A stretch of DNA of 64,000 bases from Bufo bufo. Taxonomy: Eukaryota > Chordata > Amphibia > Anura > Bufonidae. Shown here piece after piece: positions 34,190-44,880 of the stretch. Each line of letters starts with the position of its first letter. Positions within the stretch are counted from its first letter, which is position 1. The notes under the pieces were generated by a model, which was given only the letters and a program-made list of their open reading frames with translations, ran no database searches and was not told the DNA's origin. The DNA lies in the NCBI RefSeq assembly GCF_905171765.1, contig NC_053392.1, positions 373,587,963 to 373,651,962 of the forward strand. Reading direction: 5' to 3'. The translations under genes and the position numbers were made by a program.

Positions 34190-35446
34190 ATGACGTCACC
34201 ATCTCAAGGTAAGATTGACGTCTGCGCTTGACCCCTGAGCGCGTTGAAACCAGCTTTAATAGTGCATACTTCTTTTCTAGGAAAAGTCGCCCACAAGCAG
34301 AAGCACCTGGCCTGTTCCAGTTGTGGCACCCCGTTACCCGACAGCTACGAGTTTCATCGTTGTCCAGGCTGCCGCCCTAGGCCAGCCAATCCTGAGCCGA
34401 CGGTTGTTGAAATGTTTTCCTGGATGAAGGAGTTCTTGGATACCTCCGTCGCAGAGATCAAGGGGGCGGTCTCCAACAAGAGACCCAGGCAGGCCTCGCC
34501 GGGGCCTGTTCCTATGTCAGAAGACGTGATCTCGCTTGGCGAGAATTCTTCCTCTGAGGAAGAGGAGTCGGTCTTTTCTTTTCCGGCGGAGAAGACACAA
34601 AGATTACTGCGCTCCATCAGGTCAAGGGACCAGGATGTTGAGCATGGGGAAGCTCCACACTCCACCGCTAGGGGGCCAAGGGCCTTCAAAGTGGACGAGT
34701 CGCTTAAAAGACTAATGGCGACCGAATGGAAACATCCAGAAAAAGGACCGGTCTTAACCAAGAGGTTTAAGCTGATGTTCCCCCTACAGGACGGGGACTC
34801 CCTGGATTGGGTCCCTCCGCCTAAGGTGGATATGGCGATAGCCAAGCTTTCTAAAAGAACTTTGGTACCTTCCGATGACGGGAGTAACCTGAAGGATCCC
34901 CTGGATAGACGCGCAGAATGTTCGCTTAGGCGCAACTATGCTGCGGCGTCCGCCTCTGCCTCTGTGGCCATAGCCGGTACCGAGGTGTCTGAGTTCATTC
35001 GCGCCCGTACGCTGAAGATCCAGGCAGACATAGACTCGGGAATCGCCAGAGATGACATTCTGGATCAATTCAAGACCCTTCTATTAGGCATTGATTTTTT
35101 GGCGGATGCGTCTCAGCAGCAGCTAAGGCTTGCTGCCAAGTCAATGGCTTTGTCTGCTGCCAGCAGACGGCCCTTATGGCTGAAGCCCTGGGTAGCGGAC
35201 AACATGTCAAAATTTAATTTGTGCTCCCTCCCTTACGAGCCTGGCAGGTTGTTCGGCTCCGAGCTAGACCGCCTCATGGAGAGTCTAGCAGACAAGAAGG
35301 GAAAATCACTCCCTCAGCAATCCTTTCGAGGACGTGGGAGAGGCAGAGGGGGGAGATTCCAAGGAAGAGAGAGGAACCAGAGACGTTCCGAAATTAACAA
35401 GAGAGGTAGAGGTCGCGGTCGCGGGAACCGCAGGGCTGAGCAATGA
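34190..35446 (+). CDS. DIRS gag-like ORF1 (two exons)
   Basis: ATG at 34190 opens exon 1 (34190-34208). An intron with donor GGTAAG and acceptor TTTTCTAG (34209-34280, 72 bp) joins it in frame to exon 2 (34281-35446), giving about 394 residues. The unspliced frame would stop within the intron at TGA, so splicing decides the start. An alternative ATG inside the intron (34244) gives 400 residues without splicing. Features: a small zinc ribbon (CSSCGTP...HRCPGC, residues about 20-45), an acidic Ser/Glu block, a central helical region (FKTLLLGIDFLADASQQQL), and an Arg/Gly-rich C-terminus (RGRGRGGRFQGRERNQRR). It is presumed to package the RNA. The frame is intact and overlaps RT by 113 bases. Confidence 0.85.
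34209..34280 (+). other. Candidate intron in DIRS ORF1
   Basis: The donor is AG|GTAAGA and the acceptor TTCTTTTCTAG|G. Length is 72 bp with a pyrimidine tract before the acceptor. Joining the sides preserves frame (codon split G|GA), and the retained intron carries an in-frame TGA. Confidence 0.7.
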
Positions 35447-37391
35447 CTCTCGGCAGCCCGTCACCTCCCCGTCCCCACCCCCCTCACTCCCACACGAATC
35501 TCCCTGCCTGAATCCTCCAGTAGGAGGTCGTTTATTTTTGTTCAGAAATTTTTGGGAGAAAATAATTCCAGATCCTTGGGTGCTGCAGGTCATCAGCACC
35601 GGTTACAGGATCGATTTCAGTTCCCAACCTCAAGAGAGGTTCGTCCTCACAGGACGTCTAACACCCAGCAGACAACTGATCCTGGAAGACTCTGTACTCC
35701 AGTACATTGTCAAAGGGGCCTTAGAGGAGGTTCCTCCTCAAGAGCTCGGTCAGGGAGTGTATTCTCCCATCTTTCTCGTTCCAAAGCCGTCAGGAGACTG
35801 GCGCATGATTATCGATCTGCGTTACCTAAATCGGTTTATCAGAAAGAAGCGTTTCCGGATGGAAACCATTCGCTCAGTCCTCAACATCCTGAACCCGGCA
35901 GACGTGATGGTGACGATAGATCTGAAGGACGCTTACCTTCATGTTCCTATCTGTCCGGCCCACAGGAAATATCTCAGAGTTGCTGTCTGCATAAAAGAGG
36001 TAGTGAAGCACTACCAGTTTGCTGTGTTGCCTTTTGGCATCTCCTCTGCGCCACACACCTTCACAAAGGTTGTGGCTCCTGTGGTCGCCCACTTAAGGCT
36101 CCTCGGCTTAGAAGTCGTCCCCTATTTAGACGACTGGCTTTTAAAAGCCGCGTCCGCAGACATCTTACAAGCCCAGCTTCAACAAGCTCTCCACACTCTG
36201 CAGAACCTGGGGTGGCTCGTGAATTGGGACAAATCAGAGTTGGTCCCCTCTACCACAAGGCGGTTTCTGGGGTTTGTGATAGATTCACAACTAATGACCC
36301 TATATCTGTCTCCACAGAGGAGAGACAGAGTAATAAAAGCTGCAGAGTTTCTCCTACCCCCCAGACGGGTGTCTATTCGGGTTCTCATGAGGATGTTAGG
36401 CCACATGTCAGCGTCTGCAGAGGCAGTACCTTGGGCCTTGTGGCATCTTCGGCCACTACAAGAGGAAGTCTTAGCGGTTTGGAATCGCAAACCCAGAGAC
36501 CTAGATCGGAATCACTCCCTGTCTGCAGAAGTCCGTTCCTCCCTCAGGTGGTGGAAGAACCTAGTGGATGGAATGCCTCTAACCCAACCTACTTGGGTGA
36601 TCCTGACCACGGACGCCTCCCTTCTGGGCTGGGGAGCCCATCTGGGACACAATACAGTTCAGAATACCTGGAATCCTCAGGAGAGACTCCTGTCGTCCAA
36701 TCTGAGGGAGCTAAGGGCGGTGAGGTTAGCCCTCAATCACTTCTCACCTCTCATCCAAGGTCAAGCCGTGAGAGTACGGACCGACAACACGACTGTGGTT
36801 GCTTATCTAAACAGACAGGGAGGAACGAGATCCCGGACCCTCCTGAGGGAGGTGGGATTGATTTTATCTTGGGCAGAGAGCAATCTATCTCATCTAGTGG
36901 CAGTTCACATCAGAGGGGATCTCAATATAGTAGCAGATCGTCTAAGTCGGGGCCTTCCGGTACCAGGAGAATGGTCCCTGAACGACAACATCTTCTCCAG
37001 GATAGTCCAACGCTGGGGGACTCCAGAGATCGATTTGATGGCAACCCGTCTGAACGCCAAAGTAAGCAAATTCTGCTCCTTGTACAAGGAGGACAATCCG
37101 GTAGCGATAGATGCTCTGTCCATAACATGGAGGTTCAGGCTGGCCTATGTATTCCCTCCAATTTCCATGATACCAAGGGTATTGATGAAGATCAAGCAAG
37201 ACCAGACCTCAGTGATAGCCATCATCCCATTCTGGCCGAAGAGGTCTTGGTTCACCCAGCTCATGCAGATGAGTCAGGGCAATTATTGGAGACTTCCCCT
37301 AATACAGGACCTTGTGTATCAGGACACAGGTCCCTGTCTAGATCTGAGGAGACTCAGTCTGACAGCCTGGAGACTGACCGGTCCCTTCTAG
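35334..37391 (+). CDS. DIRS reverse transcriptase-RNase H (with C-terminal MT-like domain)
   Basis: An uninterrupted 685-codon frame. RT motifs: VTIDLKDAYLHVPI (about residue 195), FAVLPFGISSAPHTFTK (about 230) and the catalytic YLDDWLL (about 263). RNase H: TTDASLLGWGAHL (about 423), ELRAVRLAL, RTDNTTVVAYLNRQGG (about 481) and DRLSRG (about 533). The last 120 residues (DLMATRLNAKVSKF...YVFPPISMIPRVL...IIPFWPKRSW) match the domain that follows RNase H in DIRS elements and is usually described as Dam-methyltransferase-like; its activity is not shown here. The first 60 residues overlap ORF1 in another frame, so the true start is uncertain. It copies the element RNA into DNA. Confidence 0.93.
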   Translation: MGEAEGGDSKEERGTRDVPKLTREVEVAVAGTAGLSNDSRQPVTSPSPPPSLPHESPCLNPPVGGRLFLFRNFWEKIIPDPWVLQVISTGYRIDFSSQPQERFVLTGRLTPSRQLILEDSVLQYIVKGALEEVPPQELGQGVYSPIFLVPKPSGDWRMIIDLRYLNRFIRKKRFRMETIRSVLNILNPADVMVTIDLKDAYLHVPICPAHRKYLRVAVCIKEVVKHYQFAVLPFGISSAPHTFTKVVAPVVAHLRLLGLEVVPYLDDWLLKAASADILQAQLQQALHTLQNLGWLVNWDKSELVPSTTRRFLGFVIDSQLMTLYLSPQRRDRVIKAAEFLLPPRRVSIRVLMRMLGHMSASAEAVPWALWHLRPLQEEVLAVWNRKPRDLDRNHSLSAEVRSSLRWWKNLVDGMPLTQPTWVILTTDASLLGWGAHLGHNTVQNTWNPQERLLSSNLRELRAVRLALNHFSPLIQGQAVRVRTDNTTVVAYLNRQGGTRSRTLLREVGLILSWAESNLSHLVAVHIRGDLNIVADRLSRGLPVPGEWSLNDNIFSRIVQRWGTPEIDLMATRLNAKVSKFCSLYKEDNPVAIDALSITWRFRLAYVFPPISMIPRVLMKIKQDQTSVIAIIPFWPKRSWFTQLMQMSQGNYWRLPLIQDLVYQDTGPCLDLRRLSLTAWRLTGPF

Positions 37392-38388
37392 AAGCTAGAG
37401 GGCTTTCGGTGGAGGTCCTGAGAACAATCTCTCACTCCAGAGCGGATTCTACGAATCAGAAATATTCCCGCATATTCAAGATATTTATGCGATGGTGCAC
37501 GGATAGAGAGGTAGTTTCCTCAGATCCTCCTCTCTCTGAGATTCTTCAATTCCTGCAAGATGGTCTAGACAAGGGTCTAAGCCCATCTACATTGAGAGCT
37601 CACGTCGCTGCCTTGTCAGCATGCCTTGGTAAGCCAATTTCTCAGGACCCCCTAATTAAGAGGTTCCTTAAGGGTGCTCAGAGGCTTAGGCCCAGCATCC
37701 AGAGACCAATCCCTGAGTGGGAGCTGCCAGTGGTCCTAAGGGGGTTGTGCTCCCCCCCTTCGAGCCTTTGGAACAGGTAGACTTAAAGTACCTTTCCCTT
37801 AAGGTTGCCTTTCTCTTGGCCATAACATCAGCCAAGAGGGTTGGGGAGCTCCAGGCTCTGGGGGCAGCGGAACCATACTTAAGTTTTCTGCAGGACAAGG
37901 TCCTGTTAAGATTTGTGCCTACCTTTTTACCAAAGGTTCCTTCGTTAGCGAACACCAACCAGACGATAACACTGCCGGTGTTCTCTCCTACCTCTAACTC
38001 TCCTGAGGAGGAGAGATTACTTTCCTTGGACATCACAAGAGTCCTTAGAATTTATTTGAATAGAACGGAAGAAAACCTGCTGATCTCTTATTCGGGGAAC
38101 AATAAAGGGCTCAAGGTTTCCAAGCCCACCTTGAGTAGATGGATTAAGGACACTATTAAGCTGACTTTTACGTCCCAAGGCTTACCATCGCCATCTTTCT
38201 TATCTGCCCATTCTACAAGGGCAGTTTCTACATCATATGCGGAAAGGAAGCTAATCCCCTTAGAGCAGATTTGTGCGGCTGCCTCGTGGAGCACGCAAAA
38301 CACCTTTATTGCCCATTACCGCCTAGAGAATAGGCGTTCTGAGGGAACAGCCTTTGGACGGTCCGTGTTAGATGCTGCTCGTCCATAG
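37380..38388 (+). pseudogene. DIRS tyrosine recombinase with one frame break
   Basis: The N-terminal core-binding part (SRADSTNQKYSRIFKIFMRW...SPSTLRAHVAALSACL) is the end of a frame that runs open from 35552 to 37780. The catalytic part is in the next frame (37717-38388). It has the Arg of SAKRVGELQAL (37837-37839), the H-x-x-R motif SAHSTRAVSTSYA, the AASWST helix and the Tyr of FIAHYRLE near the end. The frames meet at a C7 run (37752-37758), so a single-base length change there explains the break. The enzyme would join the circular DNA to the chromosome. All catalytic residues are present, so the copy may be one mutation from coding, or the shift may be made during translation. Confidence 0.88.
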
Positions 38389-38479
38389 GTCAGCTCTCTA
38401 ACTCCTGTGGGATTATTAGCTACTTAGTGCTAGTCCTTTGCCCTCCCAAGATTTGTGTGAGGTTCCTTGCTACTTCCCC

Positions 38480-38558
38480 ACTTGTGCTGCTGGTTAGGAC
38501 GAAAGGGAAGCGTCAATTTTGACGTAAATTTGTTTTCCCTTAGTCCTAACAGCAGCAC
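38480..38558 (+). repeat. DIRS internal complementary region
   Basis: The first half (TGCTGCTGGTTAGGACGAAAGG) is the reverse complement of the left end at 33299-33322. The second half (CGTCAATTTTGACGTAAATT) is the reverse complement of the right extension at 38771-38791. The segment thus carries, side by side, the two outer ends as they would be joined in a circle. That is the template role proposed for this region in DIRS replication. It lies between the recombinase stop and the right inverted repeat. Confidence 0.93.
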
Positions 38559-38598
38559 ACAAATATCCCTCCCTCTATGCTGTTATGTTTACTTGTTA

Positions 38599-38795
38599 TA
38601 AAAAGCAACTAGCCCTGTGTGAGGGCGGCCTATATAAGGAGGGGGGAGTTAATTAATTAATTAATTACTAGAGATGCAGAATTTTATTCAGCAAAAATTC
38701 CGCCTGTCCTGACCAGCTTCACAGGGGCGAATACCCCCCACTTGTGCTGCTGTTAGGACTAAGGGAAAACAAATTTACGTCAAAATTGACGCTTC
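38599..38795 (-). repeat. DIRS right inverted terminal repeat and right extension
   Basis: 38599-38766 pairs with the left repeat. 38767-38795 is the extra right-end sequence (ACAAATTTACGTCAAAATTG), copied only in the internal complementary region. The next base resumes gypsy-C. Confidence 0.92.
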
Positions 38796-40308
38796 TTACT
38801 CAGAAGGGAACCTCTGGTAAGATGCAGTCCTGTGGCTTTTTCTCAAAGGCCTTTTCCACTGAAGAAGGAAAATACTCTATTGAAGACAGGGAATTGCTTG
38901 CAATCAAGGTGGCTCTTGAAGAATGGCATTATCCACTGAAGGGTACTTCTCATCCTGTTATTATATACACTGATCATATGAACTTAACTTACATGCTGTC
39001 AGCTCCGTATCTAAATCATCACCAAGCTCAGTAGTCACTGTTCTTTGCTGATTTCAAATCCATCCTACATTTCTATATGGCTGACAAGAATACCAAGAAG
39101 ATGTTCTTTCCCATTCCTTTGATCCTGTTGATTATACAGAGAAGCCTCAGCACATCATTGTTCAAGGATATCCCACCTGGCAAAACATTTGTTCCCATGT
39201 CCAAGAGAAAACAGGTCCTAGTCTGAGGACATTGATTCAAAGATTTGAGTCTCCATGAGATGTTAAATCTGATTATGTGATATAAGTGGTGGACTACAGT
39301 ATCCATAGACATTCAAGACTGTTTTCTGCCTGTGTTACAAGTCTCCAAAATAAAATAAAAACTGACAGCCCATGCCTGTGCTTGATGTCTTGTGACAGTA
39401 TATGATTATGGATTTCATCACCAACCTGTGGTGCACGGTAATCTAGGTCGTGGCAGATTGGTTCTCAAAGATTGCTCACTTCATTTCTCTGTCTGGTCTC
39501 CCACCTGCCATTTAACTGGCCAAGTTGTTTGTGGAACACATTTTATGGTTACATTAAATTGCCCTTACACATCGTGTCTGATAAAGAGGTACAGTTTACC
39601 TCTAAATGTTAGAAAGCCATCTGCAAGCTGTTGGATATTAAGCTGCATATCATAATGATTCGGCTGCTTGACTTCCCTGGGCAGAATTTTTTTACAACAA
39701 CCATTTTAGTGAGTCCTTTCTTTATAATATATGACAATCAGTTAAGACACCCTCTTCCTGTGACTGTCTCCTTTGGAGTTCTGGCAGCTGACTAAACTAT
39801 CAAAAACTTCACCTAGATTTGGCAAGAAACTAAAACTTCTCTGCTTTAGGCCTCAGTTTGCATTAAGAAGTCTGCTGATCACAAGCATAGGGCTCCACCT
39901 CAATTTGCTCCTGGAGGTAAGGATTGACTTTCTACAAAAGACACCACACTCAAGGTACCCTTGTACAAGTTTGCACCCTGATCCATTGGTCCCTTTGAGG
40001 TGTTGAAACTCTTGAATTGCACCTCCCAGTCGCATCATGTATGCCAAAATCAATCCATGTTTCCCTCCTCAAGCTAGTGGTTTTTAATTGGCAATCCAGA
40101 GGTTCTATTCCTGCTTCTGATCCTGTTAGTACTGAAGACGTATTCAAAGTCAAAAAAATCCTGGATATGAAGAAAATTAGAGGAAAGACCTTCTTCTGGG
40201 TTGACTGGAAGATCTATGGTCTAGAAGAGAGATCTTAGGAGTCAGCTGAAAACATTACTACTCATGAAAAAACAATCCTGCACCAATCTGGACCAAAGAC
40301 AAGAGGAT
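38796..40308 (+). pseudogene. pol: 3' part of gypsy-C: RNase H, integrase, chromodomain
   Basis: RNase H continues in frame from the DIRS junction: FFSKAFSTEEGKYSIEDREL, ALEEWHYPLKG and YTDHMNLTYMLSAP (to 39034). Then come decayed integrase pieces: the core near 39440-39660 (DWFSKIAHFISLSGL, VSDKEVQFTSKC with stops). A chromodomain follows at about 40125-40240 (EDVFKVKKILDMKK and KTFFWVDWKIYGLEERS), typical of chromoviruses. Order is RH-INT-chromo, the normal Ty3/gypsy arrangement, unlike the Gmr1-like element at 15416-30898. Many stops and deletions; no functional protein. Confidence 0.85.
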
Positions 40309-40929
40309 GTAAGGTGAGAAGTACTATTACTCGCAGCCGCCGCTGATCTTCTGTACTTACCCAGCGGATGGACCTGCTTCCCCCTGTGTTCCTACGGGCA
40401 GGCCTAGCTGCTGGCTCCATTCTTTTCCTCTTCTCATGCTGCTGCCTGCTTGCCAGCATGGCCTCTCTTCTGCTGCCCAAGTCCCTCTGCCTCTTAAAGG
40501 TCCAGCATGTGCACATCCTAATCTTCACTAGCCTATGGCTGGCAACCTGGGGGTATTTCAGGCACCGTCCCCAGTAGAAGAGTGCCTGAGAAATATGTTC
40601 CTGTTAGGTTTGCTGTATCTTATTGTCTGCCCGTGTACCAACCTCTGTCTGTTCACCGGTATTTTACCCTTTTCTGCCTGCCTGATCTATGCCTGTCACC
40701 CATATGAATCCTGTGCTGCCTGCCATGATGTATGGCCCTTTGCCAAACTGCATGCACTCTTTAAGCCCTGACTATGTATTATGCCTGACCACTCGGTGCC
40801 CTGTACCAAAGTAACCAGACAGATACTACTCCAGGAGGTGGTGACCTGGTGGTTCCCCTGCAGCAAACGCCAGATCCCTGTACAGGGTGAATACCAGGGG
40901 ACTGCAAGGATAACACCCTTAGTATTAGC
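40309..40929 (+). repeat. 3' LTR of gypsy-C, interrupted by hAT1
   Basis: A purine-rich stretch (AAAGACAAGAGGA) precedes TGTAAGGTGAGAAG at 40309. The sequence is non-coding, with blocks of pyrimidine-rich repeats like those in the LTR candidate at 13024. It is cut at 40929 by hAT1 and continues after the 8-bp duplication at about 49752-49800. The LTR end is not certain. Confidence 0.6.
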
Positions 40930-41163
40930 TAGTGTTGGGCGAGCAAGCTCGGCTGAACACCAGTTTGGCTCGAGCATCGAGATGCTCGGCACATCGCGGT
41001 GTTCGGCTGAATACCGCGTGTGTTCGAGCGCGGTGCTCGAGTCTCCTCCCCGCACGTTTGTTGGCCAATAAACGTGCAGATAAGTACTGCCATTCACTGT
41101 AATGCGGTAGCCATGTTTGCTACTATCATTACAGTGATTGGATGGCCGGAACGCATCATCGGG

Positions 41164-41215
41164 TGCTATATAGTACCCGATGACACATGTTCAGTTCAGT
41201 CTTAGTCAGGGACAG
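41164..41215 (+). promoter_or_regulatory. Possible hAT1 promoter
   Basis: CTATATAGTACCC at about 41165 lies 600 bp before the transposase ATG and is followed by TTCAGTTCAGTCTTAGTC, initiator-like sequence. It sits inside a short palindrome (CGGGTGCTATATAGTACCCG). Confidence 0.4.
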
Positions 41216-41329
41216 CTGGAAGGAGAAGGGAGAGATAGTGTAGGGAGTGAAATAGGAACATATTAGTTTTTATTATTGTTATAGACCCAAAAGTCCTTTT
41301 AAGGACTATTGTTGTGTGTGGCAGCAATA

Positions 41330-41720
41330 TATATTTTTAGCGCAACCTGCGACAATACTTGCGCTATAACTCCTGTATATCGTTTGTGCAACCTAAATAT
41401 CAGTACATTAATTCAGCGTAATTTTTTTATTAGGCGGTGGTGACAGCGACATTACTTGCGCTATACCTCCTGTTTAACGTGTGTGCATCCTAAACATCAG
41501 TCACATTCATTCAGTGTAATTTTTTTTATAGGCGGTGGTGACAGCGACATTACTTGCGATATACCTCCTGTATAACGTTTGTGCAAACTAAATATCTGTG
41601 ACATTTAGTCAGTGTAATTTTTTATTAGGCGGTGGTGACATCGACTTTACTTGCGCTATACCTCCTGTTTAACGTGTGCGCATCCTAAAAATATCTGACA
41701 TTCTGTGTACTTTATTTGCG
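41330..41720. repeat. About 100-bp tandem array in the hAT1 leader
   Basis: Three to four copies contain TTACTTGCGCTATACCTCCTG, a TAACGTGTGTGCATCC-type block and TTAGGCGGTGGTGACAGCGAC. They are spaced by roughly 100-110 bp and directly precede the coding part. Confidence 0.85.
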
Positions 41721-41785
41721 CATACACTTACAAAACCTGTGCTACTGTACGTGTGACATACTTGAAAGCATATATACCATTTAAT

Positions 41786-44700
41786 ATGCGCAAGGTGAGC
41801 AGAAAGGGACGGGGAAGTGGATGTGCTGCTGATGGTGCACGCAGAGGCCATGGCCGTGGGCGCAGTGAAACTGTGCCTGCTGCCAGAGCACAAGAAACAC
41901 ACTCATCCACGATACCTAGCTTTATGTCCCAGTTTGCAGGGTGGCGCAGGACACCACTCTCGAAGTCACATCAGTGCGACCAGGTGGTCGGTTGGATTGC
42001 AGCAGATAATGCTTCCAGTTGGTTAAGCACAACCCTGTCTTCCAGAAAGTCCACTCTCAGTAGCCAAGAGTCTGGTCAACAGAATCCTCACCCTGATACT
42101 CCTTACACCCACCATGAAGAGTCTTGGCAAACAAGTGATCCCACACTCAGATATTCCGAAGAGCTGTTTTCATCACCATTCCTTAATTTGGGCCTCTTGC
42201 CAGGCCCGCTTGAAGAGGGACATAAGGAGATCTTGTGCCCTGATTCCCAAACTCTTGAGCATCCACAGTCAGAAGAAGATGACGGTGGGGAATGGCAATT
42301 AGTGTTTCACGAGGTGGATGATGACGATGAGACACAGTTGCCAATAAGTCAACCGCAATTAGTGTCTCAAGAGGTTGATGATGAGGATGAGACAGAGGTG
42401 TCAATAACTGAGGTTGTTGTTAGGTCAACAAGTCAAGAGGATGACCAGAGTGAGGAAGTGGAAGAGGAGGTGGTGGACGATGAAGTCACTGACCCTACCT
42501 TGGAAGTTGGCAAGCCGAGCGAGCACAGCAGTACAGAGGGTGAGGGATCCGCAGCACCGCAACAGGCTGGAAGAGGCAGTGGGGTCGCAAAAGGGAAAAG
42601 GCGAGCCACACCAAACAGGCCTGCAGCTGTTTCCCGCAACACCCCCTTGCGGCAATCTCCCTTGCCAAGGGGTAGGTATTCCGCAGTCTGTCGCTTTTTT
42701 GAGGAAAGTGCGGATGATAAAAGAATTGTCATTTGCATCCTGTGCCATACCAAAATGAGCAGGGACGTGAACTCTTGCAACCTAACCACTACCAGCATGT
42801 TCCACCACATGGCATCAAAGCACCCTAATAAGTGGGCCGAATGACTGGGTCCACAACCAGTGTCTGCGGGTCACACCACTGCCTCCTCTTCCCCTGTGCT
42901 ATGTGCTGGCCAATCCCCTGTACAAGATGCAGGCCCAGATGCCTCCCGCCATGCACCTGGACCTTCGCAAGCACTATCAGCTAGCACATCCACTACTGTG
43001 TTGCAGCGCAGCGTACAGATGTCTATACCCCATGCCACCCCATGCGCAAATACCCAGCCACCCACCCACAGACCATAGCACTAATTGCGCACCTTTCCAA
43101 ATTGCTGGCCCTGGAAATGTTGCCATTTAGGTTTGTGGACACTGAGGCTTTCCGCAGCCTGATGGTGGCGGCTGTCCCGCGCTACTCTGTCCCCAGCCGC
43201 CAATATTTTTCACGGTGCGCAGTCCCAGACTTACACCAGCATGTGTCCCTTAACATCATCTGTGCCCTGACCAACGCAGTTATTGGGAAGGTCCACTTAA
43301 TGACTGACACATGGACAAGTGCTATTGGCCAGGGATGCTACATTTCCCTGATGGCATACTGGGTGAACGTTGTGGAGGCCGGGAGCAAGTCGTACCCTGG
43401 GATGGCATAGGTGCTACCGATGCCAAGGATTGCGGGTCCTACTTCCATCAGGGCCACCTACATTAGTGGCTGCTACCTCCCCTTCTCCTCCTCCACCTCC
43501 TCCTTCACTTCCACCTCTGATTTATCATCTTGCAGCACCAGTCAGACATCAGTCAGCAGCTGGAAGCAGTGTAGCACTGCAGTGGGGAAGCGGCAACAGG
43601 CCGGAACTGATCTGCTTAGGTGACAAACAGCACACCACCGCAGAGCTGTGGCAGGGGATAAGGGACCAGACTGAGCTGTGGCTCTCGCCACTCAACCTAC
43701 AACCAGGCATGGTTGTGTCTGATAATGGGCGTAACTTGGTGGCGTCTTTGGAGCTCGGCAAGTTCATACATACCATGCCTAGTGATTCAGCGGTTTCTCA
43801 AAACCTACCCCCAATTTGCCTGAGCTACTGGTGAAGGTGCGCCGTGTGTGCCCATTTCCGCAAGGCATCGACAGCTCCCGACAGTCTGGCAATGCTGCAG
43901 CAGCGTTTGCAATTGCCAGCTCACCGACTGCTGTGCGACGTGAGCACATGCTGGAACTCCACGTTCCACATGTTGGCCAGGCTTTGTGAGCAGCAGAGGG
44001 CAGTAGTGAAATACCAGCTACAACATGGTCGTCACCTTTCCAGTCAGCTTCCGCTCTTCACAAGCGACGAGTGGACATTGATGTCTGACCTCTGTGAGGT
44101 TTTAAGCAACTTTGAGGAATCAACACAGATGGAGTGGCGATAACGCTATTATCAGCGTAACCATCCCACTTCTGTGTCTACTCAAAGGCTGGCTGATCAC
44201 AATTAAGGCAGACACTTTGCATGTAGAAGAGGTGGAAATGGGGAAAGACAGTACACAGGGTGATAGCTAGACCATCCTCAGTTTGTCTTCTCAGCGCAAA
44301 TTGGATGATGAGGAGGAGGAGCAGAAGACTATTGACTCCGCTACAGAGGGTAGTACCCATGTAAGTTTTATTCCATCTGTTCAGCGTGGATGGGTAAAAA
44401 GGAGGAAGAGGATGAGGAGATTGAGAGTCATCCTTTTGATGAGGACAGCAAACTCTGTATGTTGAGACTCTGGCATACATGGCTGATTTTATGTTTGGCT
44501 GCCTTTCCCGTGACCCTCGCGTTGTACTCATTTTGGCCCACACCGATTACTAGTTGTTCACCTTTCTCGACCCCCGCTACAAAGAGAACTTCTCATCTCT
44601 CATTCCTGTGGTGGAGAGGACGAGCAACATGGTGCAATACCAGAAGGTCCTTGTGGAAAAATTGCTCCAAACATTTCCAGCTGACAACGCTGGCTGCAGA

Positions 44701-44880
44701 GTCCTTAGCTCTTTGGCCAACTAAGGAGAGGAGACGAGGGGAATACACAGCAGTTCCAACAGAGTCAGGGCAACACTCTCCAAGGCCTGGAACTGTTTTA
44801 TGACACCCTGACAGCACCCTCAACCTAGTGTCACAAGGAGGGAAAAATTTGGGAAGATGGTGAAGGAGTATGTAGCAGAC
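41786..44880 (+). pseudogene. hAT1 transposase (decayed, C-terminus lost)
   Basis: ATG at 41786 starts MRKVSRKGRGSG, parallel to MRKTSNKGCGRG in hAT4, which supports both starts. A 352-codon frame covers a basic N-terminus, a long acidic region (EVTDPTLEVG) and the BED finger (CILCHTKMSRDVNSCNLTTT...HHMASKH), ending at TGA 42842. Later pieces in other frames: first catalytic block (VHLMTDTWTSAIGQG, about 43290), second (VVSDNGRNLVASLELGKF, about 43710), and the helical domain (LLCDVSTCWNSTFHMLARL, 43930). After about 44870 the 41-bp repeat begins where the dimerisation domain should be, so the C-terminal block with the catalytic Glu is absent. Confidence 0.88.

Larger units (their letters stand above)
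33297..38795 (+). mobile_element. DIRS retrotransposon, almost intact
   Basis: The complete layout of a DIRS element is visible: left inverted terminal repeat (33299-33465), leader with TATA box, gag with a short intron, RT-RNase H, tyrosine recombinase, an internal complementary region (about 38480-38558), right inverted repeat (about 38599-38766) and a right extension to 38795. It sits inside the gypsy-C RNase H region, and the flanking gypsy frame resumes exactly after it with no target duplication, as expected for recombinase-mediated integration. The ambiguous junction is TTC (33297-33299 and 38793-38795). DIRS elements replicate through a circular DNA intermediate. Confidence 0.95.

Noticed and set aside
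34354..34935. 193-codon minus-strand frame opposite DIRS gag
   Set aside because: Antisense shadow of the gag frame; no independent features.
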